The notes under the pieces: generated by a model
What the model saw: the letters and a program-made list of their open reading frames with translations, nothing else
What the model was told of the DNA's origin: nothing
Databases searched by the model: none
NCBI GenBank assembly: GCA_029204225.1
Contig: MU831841.1
Span: 37,504 to 101,503, forward strand
Length of the DNA: 64,000 nucleotides
Source: Diphasiastrum complanatum
Lineage: Eukaryota > Streptophyta > Lycopodiopsida > Lycopodiales > Lycopodiaceae
Reading direction: 5' to 3'
Made by a program: the position numbers and the translations under genes
Shown: piece after piece, positions 1-12,931 of the stretch
Numbering within the stretch: position 1 is the first letter of the stretch
Layout of the letters: each line of letters begins with the position of its first letter

Positions 1-149
1 CAGACTCGAGCTGGAAACAATCATGATTTTGAGTAGAAACGCTCTTTCTCAGAAAACAGGATCACTGGACAGCAAGCTATGTTTTTTCTCAGAACTTTTG
101 CTACAAGAATTTTCTATAGTATCTAGATTCTAAATTATATGTCATATGT

Positions 150-230
150 GTATCGTTTCCCCCGTTTCCCATATCCCGCTTCTCGTTCCCCGAGGGGGCT
201 GCGTTTCCCGGGTGGGAAACGTTTCCCAAA
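150..230. repeat. GC-rich GTTTCCC-repeat island with hairpin in a DRP1 intron
   Basis: In an otherwise AT-rich intron, CGTTTCCC-like words recur at about 153, 161, 202 and 220. Positions 202-209 (CGTTTCCC) and 214-221 (GGGAAACG) form a perfect 8-bp stem with a 4-base loop. It ends about 55 bp before the exon acceptor. It may be the remnant of a small transposon, but no target duplication was found. Confidence 0.5.
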
Positions 231-285
231 ACTATGATTCTGTTACTCCCTTTGTTAATTTTTCTGAATATTCTGTTGATTGCAG

Positions 286-425
286 GTTCAAATGTGTCTG
301 CTTATGTTGGAATGGTTTGTGAAAGTCTTCGTAACACTATCCCAAAGGCTGCAGTGCATTGCCAAGTACGAGAAGCAAGGCGCTCTTTACTTGACAACTT
401 TTACACTCAAGTCGGCAAAAGGGAG
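286..425 (+). CDS. DRP1: Dynamin-related protein 1 (DRP1), penultimate coding exon, GTPase effector domain
   Basis: DRP1 (phragmoplastin type) is a large GTPase that polymerises at the cell plate and on endocytic membranes. This exon encodes the start of the GTPase effector domain; [18 protein letters not shown] and [11 protein letters not shown] closely match the plant DRP1 family. The acceptor reads TTGATTGCAG before position 286 and splits a glycine codon. The donor GAG|GTACTG follows 425. The hydrophobic residues that could be read upstream of 286 are intron, because family similarity begins exactly at the acceptor. Earlier exons (GTPase and middle domains) lie left of the window, so the gene is partial only because of the window edge. 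Assignment is by recalled family sequence, without a search. Confidence 0.9.
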
Positions 426-735
426 GTACTGCATAGCATGTCCTTGAAATCTTTTATTTTGAATGTAAGTTTATTCTAGTGAGATGCAGGAAAACCAAAT
501 TTTCTATCAGTCATAATTTTTGTGTTAAATTTTTTAGGCAGCTAACCAAAAAAAAGAAAGGGACTTTTAAAAAAGAGGATCAAAGTGTCAACTTGCACAA
601 GAGATTCTTAAACCTCCATAAGTTGAGCCTTCAAATCCATGAATTTGTCCTGTTGATCAGCATGTGCCAGAAAAAGAGTTTGTAAGATTAAAAGTTGCAA
701 CTACATTTTTAGTTGGTCTTCTGGTTGTCAAACAG

Positions 736-864
736 GGAAAACAGCTTGCACAAATGCTTGACGAAGATCCAGCATTGATGGAAAGACGGGCTGCTTGTGG
801 AAAGAGATTAGAGCTTTACAAAAATGCTCGTGATGAGATTGATGCAGTTGTTTGGGCAAGATGA
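736..864 (+). CDS. DRP1: Dynamin-related protein 1 (DRP1), last coding exon
   Basis: The acceptor TCAAACAG precedes GGA at 736 and joins in phase 0 to the exon ending at 425, across a 310-bp intron. The 42 codons give GKQLAQMLDEDPALMERR, then LYKNARDEIDAVVWAR and a TGA stop at 862-864. This is the canonical C-terminus of plant DRP1 proteins, whose usual end is RDEIDAV followed by two to four residues. Together with the previous exon it completes the GED, which folds back on the GTPase and stalk to drive self-assembly. The 3' UTR lies just downstream. The reading frame is intact, so the gene looks functional. Confidence 0.92.
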   Translation, partial: GKQLAQMLDEDPALMERRAACGKRLELYKNARDEIDAVVWAR

Positions 865-1849
865 GAGTCGCTAGATGGAGTTCAAGTTGTAATATAGTTA
901 ATGATGTAGTCTATGCTTGATATGATTGATGCAATACATGATATGTGAAATGATCAAGACCTATTTGTTAAGACTTCAAAGTTTTAGCCCATACTTTTGG
1001 TAATAGGAGTAGTATGACTTCATCTATACAATATTATCATCCATGCAAGATCGCCAGGGTCTTTTGAAGATATGTACCTTATGGAATATTGTTTTGCTAG
1101 GGATTTTATACTTTTGAGAGAAGGGTTGAGTTAGAAAATTTAATAGGATCACTCATTTCTATGCTCTTCTTATTTTTCTTTAGTTGTCAAAATTTGAAAC
1201 TAAGTTGCTGAAACAAGGAATCCGGCAATTTTGGGCTGTATCTTGTTTTTGTATCTTGTACTAAATCAACATTCTATAATGTATAACTTTTTGTGGGAAC
1301 TGCATTTTAGGGAAATATGTATCACCTTGAACCACTGACTCGACCGACAATGTACTACTAATAGTGCTGGTAATTCACAGAGATCAGATTTGTTGCTAGA
1401 TCTAGATCCATTCCATATTCTACCAGGCAGTGTGACACCTGGTAACATGTCAGGGACCAAATAAATTGCTTAAATTCTGCAAGGCCAGAAAACTTTTCTT
1501 TGATGACTAATATTTGGTTGTGGCTTTTCACTTTGATGGTGTTTTATATTCAAGTATGCTACTTGTGCTGTTTTTATTCATCTGATTTATGCATTCTTGT
1601 GACCATCATTTAGGCCTACGAGCTCTTCCTGGCTGCCATTTATTTTTGTCAAGCATTTATTTCATATTATGAATTTTTAAGAATGTATTTAATGTTTGTA
1701 TGTGGTCATTGGGAAGTTTAGTACCCATGCTTATGTTTAGAAACGTTCTATCTTATGCTTTGCTATAATAGTTATTTTAATGGCTGTAGATTTGAAGTAC
1801 TTGAAACATGCTAGAGCTGGATCTAGCACTTTCGTCAGAAAGAGAATGT
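865..1849. other. DRP1 3' UTR and downstream flank, no further gene seen
   Basis: AT-rich sequence follows the DRP1 stop. No coding similarity, RNA gene or repeat was recognised. Short open frames here have no recognisable composition or homology. Confidence 0.5.
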
Positions 1850-1857
1850 ACTAGTGG

Positions 1858-2318
1858 CTTAGAAACCCGTTCCGACCCAGTACGTTCCGGAATGGACTGG
1901 GTCAGAACGTTTTTCTTTTTATATAAAAAAAACCAGGTATTAAAGTGCCACCTGCTGGCCGTGATCTTCCTTCTTGATAATATATTGAGGGATGCTTTAT
2001 AATGCATTGAGGGACGCTAGATATCAGAAACGCTGGAAAACATATAGTTTAAGCAGATTCCTTAGTTCAAGGTAATCTCGATTCCTTTGTTAAAAATTAC
2101 AGCTATTCGACAACAATTAGTTGTGATCATAAGATGAGCGACCTCCACGGCCAGCAACTGGGGTGATCATAAGGACCAGCTCGATCTTTCCCTTTGACCA
2201 CAATGGACCACCACCACGATATCGGTTACTGTCAAGTCCTCCATCTCTGTCATATCCTCTATCTCGATGTCCATGTGTTTTCTGGAACGCATTCGAGAAG
2301 GCGTTCCGGGCAACTATG
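1858..2318. mobile_element. hAT-like non-autonomous DNA element with 8-bp target duplication
   Basis: The octamer ACTAGTGG occurs at 1850-1857 and again at 2319-2326, which fits the 8-bp target duplication of hAT transposons. The ends are imperfectly inverted: CTTAGAAACCCG at the left against CATAGTTGCCCG reading inward from the right. Subterminal CGTTCCG and GGAACG words occur at both ends, including inverted pairs at 1869-1910 (14 bp, one mismatch) and 2284-2307. The element is 461 bp and encodes no transposase, so any movement needed an enzyme from elsewhere. Its interior contains a fragment resembling a host RNA-binding-protein gene. The terminal repeats are weak, so the class is tentative. 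Confidence 0.55.
2125..2290 (-). pseudogene. Captured fragment resembling an RGG/RD-rich RNA-binding protein C-terminus
   Basis: The minus strand reads HGHRDRGYDRDGGLDSNRYR, then GGGPLWSKG, and ends RGGRSSYDHN with a stop. Alternating Arg-Asp and Arg-Gly-Gly runs are typical of tails of plant glycine-rich or SR-like RNA-binding proteins. It lies wholly inside the hAT-like element, so it is better read as a captured host gene piece than as a gene. No RNA-recognition motif or start codon context is present. The source gene is not identified, and composition alone could mislead. Confidence 0.35.
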
Positions 2319-2326
2319 ACTAGTGG

Positions 2327-3895
2327 GCTCATCTTTTCCATAAGCTTGTAATCCAAATGGTACCCTTGAGCTCAAGACCTTAGCAACCTCTGAGCCAAGT
2401 TTCGTGCAATAAATACACACGTCCAGGAACATAGATGCTCACACACAAGTATGACATCACATTGCTGATTGGCAAAAGTCTACCTAAGGGCGCTACCGAT
2501 TAAAGGTCGAAACTAAGGTTCCTTCCCTGAGTGAGTGAATCGTATTGTCTTGTATCATCCAATTTTTGTTAATTTTTGGTCTATCTTTCCTCTTTGTGCT
2601 AGAAGAATACGAAATTAGATTCTCAATCTTGAGCCATAGAGCTTTTGATAATGTATACCTCTAATCTACACTCATGACGTGAGAGATACTGTGTCCTCAT
2701 GACAGCAGCACCCACCCCTTGTCCTTCACTAGTGGGAATAGGTATACAAAGAACTGTTTAGTGTGATCATTCATGAGATAATGATAATTTATACTGCCAA
2801 CATCCACACCCCTTTGTTTTCAGTGACCACAGGTAAGCAAATTACCTTAGTATCATGCATACTGCATCCATATTTCTCGGAATAAGGGCTCGACTGTTCC
2901 TACCTCTACATATACACAAGTTTGTGACACACATCTCCCAAATGCATTTTTACACTTGACACAACTATTATCTAATCATAACTCTATTTAGCATCTCAAT
3001 TGCTATGGACTTGTCGTGCACCAGTCAAGGTATAATTGGATGAATTCTGAAATCAAAATAGGAAAATTCTTGGAATCCTATGCCTTTAAACATATCTTCC
3101 AATGTCTAATTTGTACTTTATATTTTCCAAGATGATCTGAAAACTTCAAAGCAAATATTATCTCCAAGTACCAAAAGTTTCAATAAGGTGTTCGTAATGG
3201 CATAGAGGCCATGATAACCTCTCAAGATGATGTACTTTGTTCGTGTAGCGCCACATACATGGAGTCACAATCTCTATTGCTCTTGCTGAAGTATTCGAGT
3301 GGGCTTTGTTTGGATTTGAGAAAACTTATACCTCATGTTATTTCATTCTGGCCAATAAAACTCATGTTTTTGTGTACGTAAGGTTTTCTACTTGTATTTA
3401 GAATGTTATGACATTCAAAATTTCACGCATTATTTGTCTGATATGATCAAATATATGTGAGTGACTAATAGAAACATCAATGAATTTTGACCATCTCAAT
3501 CAAATGACCCTTCAAGGGTTCACTTAAATTTGTCAAAGATGTTTTTCCACCACCGTCCTAAAAATTTCCTTCAAAACTTAAAAGTCACAATTCTTACTTG
3601 AGTTCTTTGTTGATTTTTCAGGTCAGATACATTTTTAGAAGAATTTCAAGAACAAATGGTCTCATAACAAACAAACAATGAACTTCCATCATCTTGTTTT
3701 CATGCATAAAAAAAGCTGGTCTATGCATTATTAAGTGTTATGTCCAACACATGCCTATGTGCTTGGAGTTACAAGTTTAGTGCTTCGAATCAACGTTGAA
3801 ATCTCACATCTTCATTTTGGCATTTCAATTTGGTTATGCATGATGTTGTAGTTCTACTAAATTCAACCTTTTGTTATGCATACAAAAATGTTGGC
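2327..3895. other. AT-rich stretch with no recognised gene
   Basis: No open frame of note, no family similarity and no tandem structure were seen. It is probably decayed repeat DNA. Confidence 0.4.
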
Positions 3896-4263
3896 ACTTA
3901 GTACATTTCGACTTGATATGCTGACTTAGCAGGCCTGGCACGTGTGAATGCCACATCACTCTCAAATCCACCAATCAATGCTAGGATTCCTAGATTGATG
4001 ATGTCATTGCCTCACCTTGATTTTCCTTGATTTGAGGAAATTTTCCTAACTCATAGGAACTTACACAATTAACTCCTATGATGATCTACTGATATTTTCC
4101 AAATATGTACACATGTGAACAGCCTCTCACATGTGGGAACAATTTCCAACTTGACTAGCTTTTCACTAGTTCACACATACGTAAATCAAGATTTTTTCTA
4201 GATAGAAATGCATCTAGGCCTAAACATTCATGTGTGGGATCAAGTTATACACATAACATCATA
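3896..4263 (-). repeat. Dispersed repeat, minus-oriented copy (partner at 7048-7489)
   Basis: Read on the minus strand, this block matches 7048-7489 on the plus strand. Shared words include TATGTGTATAACTTGATCCC at one end and GTCAGCATATCA at the other. Both copies are rich in CACATGTG and CACGTG-type palindromes. The neighbouring minus-strand copia Gag piece suggests it may derive from a copia LTR or leader, but no terminal TG/CA or primer site was found. Confidence 0.65.
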
Positions 4264-4417
4264 GATTAAAGTTGGATTTTGACAATTTTAACAATGAGGT
4301 CAATTCCAAGGTTGATGACCTATTTTAGGGCATTGAATTTAGGGTTAGGTCACATATGGCTGAGTGGCAAACCTAAACCCTAGATCCAAGAAGGATATGA
4401 AAATATATCATTGTTAA

Positions 4418-4621
4418 TCATGTGAATTTGATGATCAAGAGGTCATTGCTAACATTCATTTTGATGCAATGAAGTGCTAGCCTAGCCTTCTTCTTATATT
4501 TGACCAATTCTTGTCCTCCAAGAGGTTCATCCATTTCTTCAAGGACTAAGTAAAAGAGATCTTGGAGTACCAATAGTGACTCCATTTTCACCTTCCATAT
4601 GGAGTAGTTTGTAGAGTTCAA
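4418..4621 (-). mobile_element. Ty1/copia Gag N-terminal fragment (fossil)
   Basis: The minus strand encodes NYSIWKVKMESLL and ARLALHCIKMNVSND, the start of the UBN2-type copia Gag. The same motifs begin the better preserved copia elements near 24.9 kb (minus) and 28.9 kb (plus). Only about 200 bp are recognisable. It is an old, truncated copy with no protease, integrase or RT attached. Confidence 0.8.
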
Positions 4622-5485
4622 TTTTTCACTAGGCTCAAGAAGGAAATCAAGAGCAATCTAATTAATGATAAAAAAATGGAGATCCAAATCCACACGTGTG
4701 TGGTACGGCCTTTTATCAGAGAAAAATATTAATAACAATTAGTTTTCATTTAGATCACAAGAAACACAATGCACATAGTGAAGGAACTCAAGATTGCCAA
4801 ATTGCTCTCAAAAATTCTAAGGCATTACTATGGGAAATAGATTGCATGTACAAGAGCTCATCTCCACTCGAGTTAGGTGGTGGCTAGGTAGATCAACCAC
4901 CATGATTCAAGGAATTTGGTCCTATAATCTAGGAATCATGACCAAACAAACCTAACTAACCCTATGAATGAGATCTAACCTATCTAGAGTAGACCTCACA
5001 TGTGGCAACATGGATTCACACATGTGGATTTAAAAGTACATAAAAAACTACGTACAACCAAGCTAGGATTTGCTATATTTCACAATTTTATCAAGGAAGA
5101 ACAATCGCGTCTAATATTCAAGATCAAGTTAGATCCAAACAAGGTTGATACAAGAAGAACCTCAAGGTTACATCAAATCTGAAGTATGACAATAAATCAT
5201 AGAGCTATGTCCACTCTAGATCCTACAAATCCAACCACATACAAAGATAGAAAATGTTGTCACAAATATGAAGTAGATCATTAATTAACCAAGGGAGGGA
5301 GGTCTTCAAGAGAATTTCATAAAGACTAACTAGAAATGACACACATTTCTAATGGCATGCTTGTAGGAGGCTTGCGTTAGAACATCCAGATACAATTTGG
5401 GTGTCTCCAACAGGCTTCCAAGTTTGATACTTGGCCTAAAGTAGGATTTTCATGATTTTGCACATAGAGCACATAGATTTGGGAC
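4622..5485. other. Probable copia leader remnant and unassigned AT-rich DNA
   Basis: The first part resembles the sequence upstream of Gag in the element at 20424-26318 (TCTCACTAG, AAGGAA words, a CACGTGTG motif). Further right nothing is recognised, and no primer-binding site could be found. Confidence 0.35.
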
Positions 5486-5791
5486 CTACACTTGACTAAG
5501 CTTGAGGCCTAACATGATAAAGTTGAGATTTTCATGATCTTCCACCTTCTCCATACCCAAGTTAGGGTGACAAATATTTATAACTATTGTCCAAAAGTTC
5601 CCAATAAATCGAGTATCTTTGCCAGACACTATGGATAACGGTAACCCATGAAGTCTGAACACATACTCGATGAATAGGCTAGCTACTTTAGACACATCAA
5701 TTTTTTTACGCATTGGAATAAAATGAGCCATCTTAGTGAGTCTGTCAACTATGACGAAGATAGAATCATGTTGTAATTGCGTAAGAGGCAA
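5486..5791 (-). mobile_element. Ty3/gypsy integrase core fragment (fossil)
   Basis: The minus strand reads DSIFVIVDRLTKMAHFIP, followed by LFIEYVFRLHGLP and SGKDTRFIGNFW. This is the integrase catalytic core signature of Ty3/gypsy elements. Only about 60 residues align, and the remaining residues in the frame look unrelated. No LTR was found around it. Confidence 0.8.
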
Positions 5792-7047
5792 GTTGGTGAG
5801 AATTGTTTGTTCAATAAAGTAAAAAGCTTAAATAAACTCATCTTTTAGTATAAGGCCTTTAAATTAGAATTTAGGCCTACATTTCATTAGTTATGAAATT
5901 CTTTTAAAAGCTATTACATTGTGCTTCTTTGATGCAAAGTACATTAATGTAGAGTAGTTCCTAATGTTCGATGGAGTATGAACTTAATCCTCCATATCAT
6001 TTTGTCAATGTTTGTACTGACATATACATGACCACACTTGCCTAAAAACAAAAACAAAAAAATGTCAATATAGATATGTTGTAATCACTATGATGTCGCA
6101 AGCTCTCGATAGAAATAGAAATGGTAAATACACTCGTAGATCTTTATTGCACCAATCAATTAGTTTATGTATTCAATATCTTTAAATATTTATGTCAAAT
6201 GTCAAACTTCAAAATATTAACTACAACCATTGTAAGCTACAATGTTAAACCACTTATATATGTTGAATATCCATTGTTCCTACGTAATTTGTTGTAAATG
6301 AATTATTAGATCTTGAAACTGCAATCTATTGATGTCTTGACCATCTTCCAATTTTTTTTTCTACTTGAATATATTGTAGTGGATGGAAATAGATCTATAT
6401 TAACAAATCTTAGGTACTTGGGCATGCTACAAAAAAATTGAGTAGGATAGAATCTTTTTTAATAAATCATTCACCAAATCATTTAGAAATTTATTACAAT
6501 TGTCAAGGTCTAGAAATATAAAAGAATCTTAAACAATATTCTTATTTTTCTTCTATTTGAATAAAACTTAAAGTGTGGAATTTCACAAGCTCGTTCAATC
6601 ATTGATTCTTGGCATAATTCTACTAGGTATATTAAGAAAAAAAATGAGGTGAAGTTGAATGATATTTTTTGAAATAATCTTTAAACTATTAAAATAATTT
6701 TGTTGATGTTGATAGTTATACGAATTATCACGAATTACAAGTACATAAATTTTATGCCATGAATATGGTGTTTTCTATGTTTCAATATGTCGAAAATCGA
6801 GAGGTTAGTCTAGCGGAAGCTCGAGCGGGTTCGTGTAGGATCGGAAACGCCACAAACAATAGCAAAATATTCAAATTGAATGATTTAAACAAATGCACAA
6901 CGAAATGAAGCAGTAGTAGGACTGAAAATTTGCACTTTAATTTATATCAAACAATGAGTACAATGCTTGAAGTAATAACTTCAGCTTACAGTCGTTGAGA
7001 GTGATAACTCTTGTTATAGAAACTCCAATAATCAGAAGAAGTTTTCT
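5792..7047. other. AT-rich stretch with no recognised gene
   Basis: Strongly AT-rich, with many stop codons in every frame. A short GC-richer patch at about 6785-6850 (AGTCTAGCGGAAGCTCGAGC) stands out but was not identified. Confidence 0.4.
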
Positions 7048-7489
7048 GATGCTGATGTTATGTGTATAACTTGATCCCACATGTGTGGATCCTGTTCTCA
7101 CATGTGGATATTAGGCCTAGATGCATTCAATTTGGCTAGATAGAAAAAATCTTGATTTACATATGTGTGAACGAGTGAAAAGCTAGTCAAGTTGAAAATT
7201 GCCGTTTGGCAAGCTATCACTAGTTGATCAAGCATACCCATGTGAATAATGGTGATTTCTCACGTGTGAGAGGCTATTCCCACATGTGTACATATCTAGA
7301 AAATATCAGTAGATGATCATAGGAGTTGATTGTGTAGCTCAAATCAAGGAAAATCAAGGTGAGACAATGACATCAATCTAGGAATCGACGAGGTGGGTGC
7401 TTATCTAGCATTGATTCGTGGATTTGAAAGTGATGTGGCATTCCCACACATGCCAGGCCTACTGAGTCAGCATATCAGGTTGAAATGTA
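7048..7489 (+). repeat. Dispersed repeat, plus-oriented copy (partner at 3896-4263)
   Basis: This is the inverted partner of 3896-4263, about 75-80% alike by eye over most of its length, and slightly longer through small insertions. CACATGTG-like palindromes recur roughly every 60-100 bp. The two copies could pair as a long inverted repeat with a 2.8-kb spacer, although divergence argues for independent insertions. Confidence 0.65.
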
Positions 7490-8112
7490 TTGGATCTATA
7501 TATAGATCATCTTTGTGAATAACAAGTTTGATGAGTGATCTTGATTATGAGGCAAATCCATGTTGTTTCCACCATTTGTGTTTTGATTTTATGAATTGAA
7601 TGCTATCAATAGTTAATGTAATTCACTCTCTGTCCACTGTCCATACTGTGACAAGGTTTTACATGTGTGAGCCCACCCATCCACTAAATTATCAAAGTAA
7701 TTGTTGTCCTTGCTAGCTAAGTGCATGTTTTTGATCTAGATCAAGATCTGATCAATATATTTGTGGAAGATCAATCTAACTATTAGTCAACATCTCTTGT
7801 GGATCGCTTGAAGATCCATTTATGGTCCCAAATCTTGAGATCCATCAACAAGGCAATAATTGCTAAAAATAGTCCTACAATCTCTCTACTATGGTAATGT
7901 GCACTTTGTACTCACCTGTAAGAACTCGTGTGAGGAATTTACACTTTTGGACATAGGACTAAGCATCTTTCCATGTGGCATGTGCCACATCGCCACTTAT
8001 AAGTGGAATTTCATCAGACTATTAAAGCTAGAATTTTCAAAATGCTGAGGAACTTCTATGTTGGATTGGATGATAGATTGGATTGGATGCTAGGTGTTGG
8101 GTCGAGATGTTT
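7490..8112. other. No recognised gene
   Basis: AT-rich DNA with nothing that could be assigned. It lies between the dispersed repeat and a copia integrase scrap. Confidence 0.35.
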
Positions 8113-8433
8113 TCATTGTAAATGAGTGGAAGTCCTTGTGTCCAAAGGGACATGTACATAACAAATGCATCCAAACACCTTCAAGCCTTTGAGATTAGGC
8201 CTTTCTCCATATAACAACTCATAAGATGATTTACCATTTATAGAGCGGCCTATTCGTCCTCTCGGGCACCCCATTTTGTTGAGGGGTGTAGGGACAAGAT
8301 AACTCCTCCTTAATCCCTTCTTGATCACAAAAGTCTTTAAATTCATTGGAGATATATTCTCCACCATTATCACTTCTAAGAGCTTTGATCTTGTGATCAT
8401 GATGCTTCTCAACAAAAGTCTTAAACTTGACAA
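8113..8433 (-). mobile_element. Ty1/copia integrase fragment (fossil)
   Basis: The minus strand shows parts of the copia integrase region, including SSYELLYGERPNLKGLKVFG and CICYVHVPLD, which lie after the catalytic core. The same region of the 20.4-26.3 kb element is clearly related. It is a truncated, multiply broken remnant. Its upstream side is bounded by the start of another copia element at 8437, which probably inserted into it. Confidence 0.75.
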
Positions 8434-8436
8434 AAC

Positions 8437-8644
8437 TGCCTCGCCACGAGGCGAGTCAATGGGACACGCGTCCCGTCAATGGCAACCTGGGTCATGCATG
8501 GGTTGCCATAGTGAAGAACTATATGTATAGTGTATTTTCATTTTGAGAAATACAGTTGCTATGTGAGTTTGTTGTGGAGAGTGTTGTTTTGTCTGTGTTA
8601 CTGTGTAGCATGATCTGTATTCATGTTCGAAGCAAATTCTAAAT
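8437..8644 (+). mobile_element. Putative 5' LTR of a second copia element, with stacked hairpins
   Basis: The block begins TGCCTCGCC right where the copia integrase scrap ends, and stops just before a primer-binding-like site at 8645-8657. Three hairpins stand in a row: GCCTCG/CGAGGC, GGGACACGCGTCCC, and GGCAACC with GGTTGCC. The terminal CA of the LTR is not clear, so the right boundary is approximate. Confidence 0.4.
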
Positions 8645-8657
8645 TGGTCTCAGAGCC
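8645..8657 (+). promoter_or_regulatory. Putative tRNA-Met primer-binding site
   Basis: TGGTCTCAGAGCC differs by one base from the TGGTATCAGAGCC site used by the other LTR elements in this window. It would prime minus-strand DNA synthesis for the element whose coding remnants follow at 9366-10255. Confidence 0.55.
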
Positions 8658-9365
8658 GCTAGCGCTAGGAGGCACATAGTGCTAGAAGGGGTCTTGTGAC
8701 TGGAGGGAAGTAGCTCGGCGCACTAGATCACGGACCACCGTCAGATTTTAAGTCACATAGATATGTGGTAAAGATCAAGAGTCCAAAAATAGTTGTGGGC
8801 CTAAAAATCTTAGTTTGAAGTGAGAGTTGGGTCCAAATTCACTGAAGGGTAGAGTTTCTTCATTTTGAAGAAACAGTTCAAAAACTAGAAAAGTCCCTAC
8901 TTTTGGGTCCTTTATCCGTTTTGACCCAAACAAAAGGCTGTAACCTCCAAACGAAGGGCACCCTGACTGTACCTGCAAGTACGGTACCACAAAATAGAGT
9001 GATTGCAGCAGAGAAAGTGTTCGGATTGCACCAAAAGTGATTTCACCATTCCATTGGGCACGTAGTTGGGAGTTGGTGACAAAGTGCATTTCGGAAGGCG
9101 ACGCCGATTTGGCTTTCAATTTGGTGGGAAAGCGGCGGGTGGCCTAGTAAGGAAAAAAGTGCAGGTCAATATTTTTGACTACTGACATCACAATTGGCCT
9201 CAACATACTGTTTTTAGCCTACGGCTGCAGTTTCAGGCAGTTTTGGAATAGAGCGACCATACTTACTAGATGATATTTGACATATAGATCAACTAAATAC
9301 ACATACAGTGTAATGTAGTAGTCTGATGCTAGTAAGCAATCAAGACGAAATACAGACAAAAGTCC

Positions 9366-10255
9366 GTGTGTGCAGCATCAACATCTGACACACATGAGGT
9401 GATCCTAGATTCAGGAGCCACCTCACACTTCGTGACATCAAGACGAATCATGTCTGATTGCAGAAGTGCAGATCCCTCAAGATTCATAGTTCTTGGAGAT
9501 GGATCTAGACATCAAGTGCAACAAGACTTGCTCTCTGTAGCAAGAATAGAAGATGCAAGGATGCGTGTGACGTTTTCTGACGAAGCATGCAACGTGATTG
9601 ATGCCAGTACCAGTACTCTCATCGCTCAAGGCAGAAGGAAAGAGAACCTATATCATTTGAAGGTATGCCTACCTGCAGATCAGGTGCATCAGACTCATGA
9701 CGACTCGCCAGACACTCTGTGGCATAGAAGACTCTGCCATGAACTACGACTGAGGGAGCAGATGACGAACACGAAAACGAAGATTTTCGAGTCGTCTCCC
9801 ATTCGAGCGACGAATTTGACGAAGAAAGATTCGAGAGGCAACCTGCTGTCGTAGTTCCTGTAAACCAAAATGTTTTCGGACCAAGTAGAGCAGACAAGGA
9901 CAAAGGCATAGCTGTTTCAGGAGGATCTCCCAGAAGGTCGACAAGACCACGAAGAGCGCCATCAAGATATGTGCCAGGCAGCTCAGCTTCCACATCAGAA
10001 GAGTTCTGCTGGTTCAGTGGCGAACCACAGACTTTCGAGGAGGCGATTGAAGGTCCAGAAAAGGACAGATGGATCCAAGCCATGAACGAAGAGATGGAGT
10101 CCATGAGGAAGAACCAGGTATGGACGTTGGAGCCATTACCACATAAGCGCAAGACTATCAAATGCAAATGGGTCTTCAAGCTCAAATACGGACCAGACGT
10201 GAATGTAACGAAACACAAGGCAAGACTGGTAGCGAAAGGTTTTTCTCATCAATAG
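9366..10255 (+). mobile_element. Ty1/copia element remnant: protease, pre-integrase and RT start (fossil)
   Basis: Positions 9366-9854 encode a copia protease (VILDSGATSHFV) followed by a pre-integrase zinc region (TLWHRRLCH). Positions 9971-10255 encode the start of a copia reverse transcriptase (WIQAMNEEMESMRKNQVW, then CKWVFKLKYG and KARLVAKGFSHQ). Between the two parts the usual integrase core is not seen. No 3' LTR was found, so the element is incomplete. Together with the LTR and primer site at 8437-8657 it is one plus-strand insertion. Several breaks are present. Confidence 0.8.
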
Positions 10256-11504
<1,249 letters not shown>

Positions 11505-12029
11505 CGTGCTGTTGAAGTAGGCCTGCCACCTGGCCATGAAGATAGCACTTGTGGACCCTAGCGAGGCAGATGCGAAAAGGGGTGGGCCATCCCATGTGAA
11601 ACTAGCTTTAGAGTTTAGTTAGCTTGGTGTCCTCCCACAAATTCAAAAAAGCAAAAGACAAAAATCTAGATTTTGGGTACATTTACATCTGACATCATTC
11701 ACATATAAAAACTGCAAAAGTCCTCCTCCCACCCAACTACTTTCCAGAAGTTTAGAACATTCAAAACCCAGAATTTGAAATTCTCCCACGATTTAAGAAT
11801 ATAGAAGTACCTCTAGATTTTCGAAACAAGAAAATACTCCCACGCCAATGACTCAACATGAATAAGGATTCAAAAATCCAGAAAAACAACATGAACAAGG
11901 AATCTTGATTGATTGAGAAGTTCAGATTCTAGAAATCACAAGAGAGCTATGAGGAATGATTTGTGAGAGTGATCAAACAGGGAGTGCATGTGTGTGTGGG
12001 GCGCACGTGCACAGGCGCATGCATGGAAG

Positions 12030-12189
<160 letters not shown>

Positions 12190-12436
12190 ATGCTATTGTG
12201 CGAAAGAGAGATTATTGGTTACTTTTAATGGGCCACGTGTGCTCTAAATGGTCTTTTACCTGCATCTCTAGGTTATGTCACGTGGGAAGAGAGTGCGAGG
12301 GTCAAGAAAAGAGTGGGAGGGTCAGTTCGCTAGAGAAATTCTTTAGAAAGAAAACAAAATTTCTAGAAAGAGAGATATAAAAGTTTTTAGAGAGATAGAG
12401 AAGGGTACCATTGATGGTGAAATGATTGTTGATGGG

Positions 12437-12619
<183 letters not shown>

Positions 12620-12756
12620 ATGAAGCTCATATCACAGTAGTAGCAAAGGTTGCAGGGGGATCATTCTTCTTAGCCACAACGCTTGGTTTGATGCGTTGCA
12701 CATGGATGGTGTAGAGGAGGGAGAGATGATGAGTGAGGAAGAGCATGGGGAGTGAG

Positions 12757-12931
<175 letters not shown>

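Noticed and set aside
234-285. A hydrophobic, signal-peptide-like N-terminus fused to the DRP1 exon
   Set aside because: It is intron sequence before a clear TTGATTGCAG acceptor. DRP1 similarity begins exactly at the splice site.
8775-9119. Minus-strand 114-codon frame in the copia leader
   Set aside because: Lies in the untranslated leader of the plus-strand copia remnant; no domain and no initiation context.
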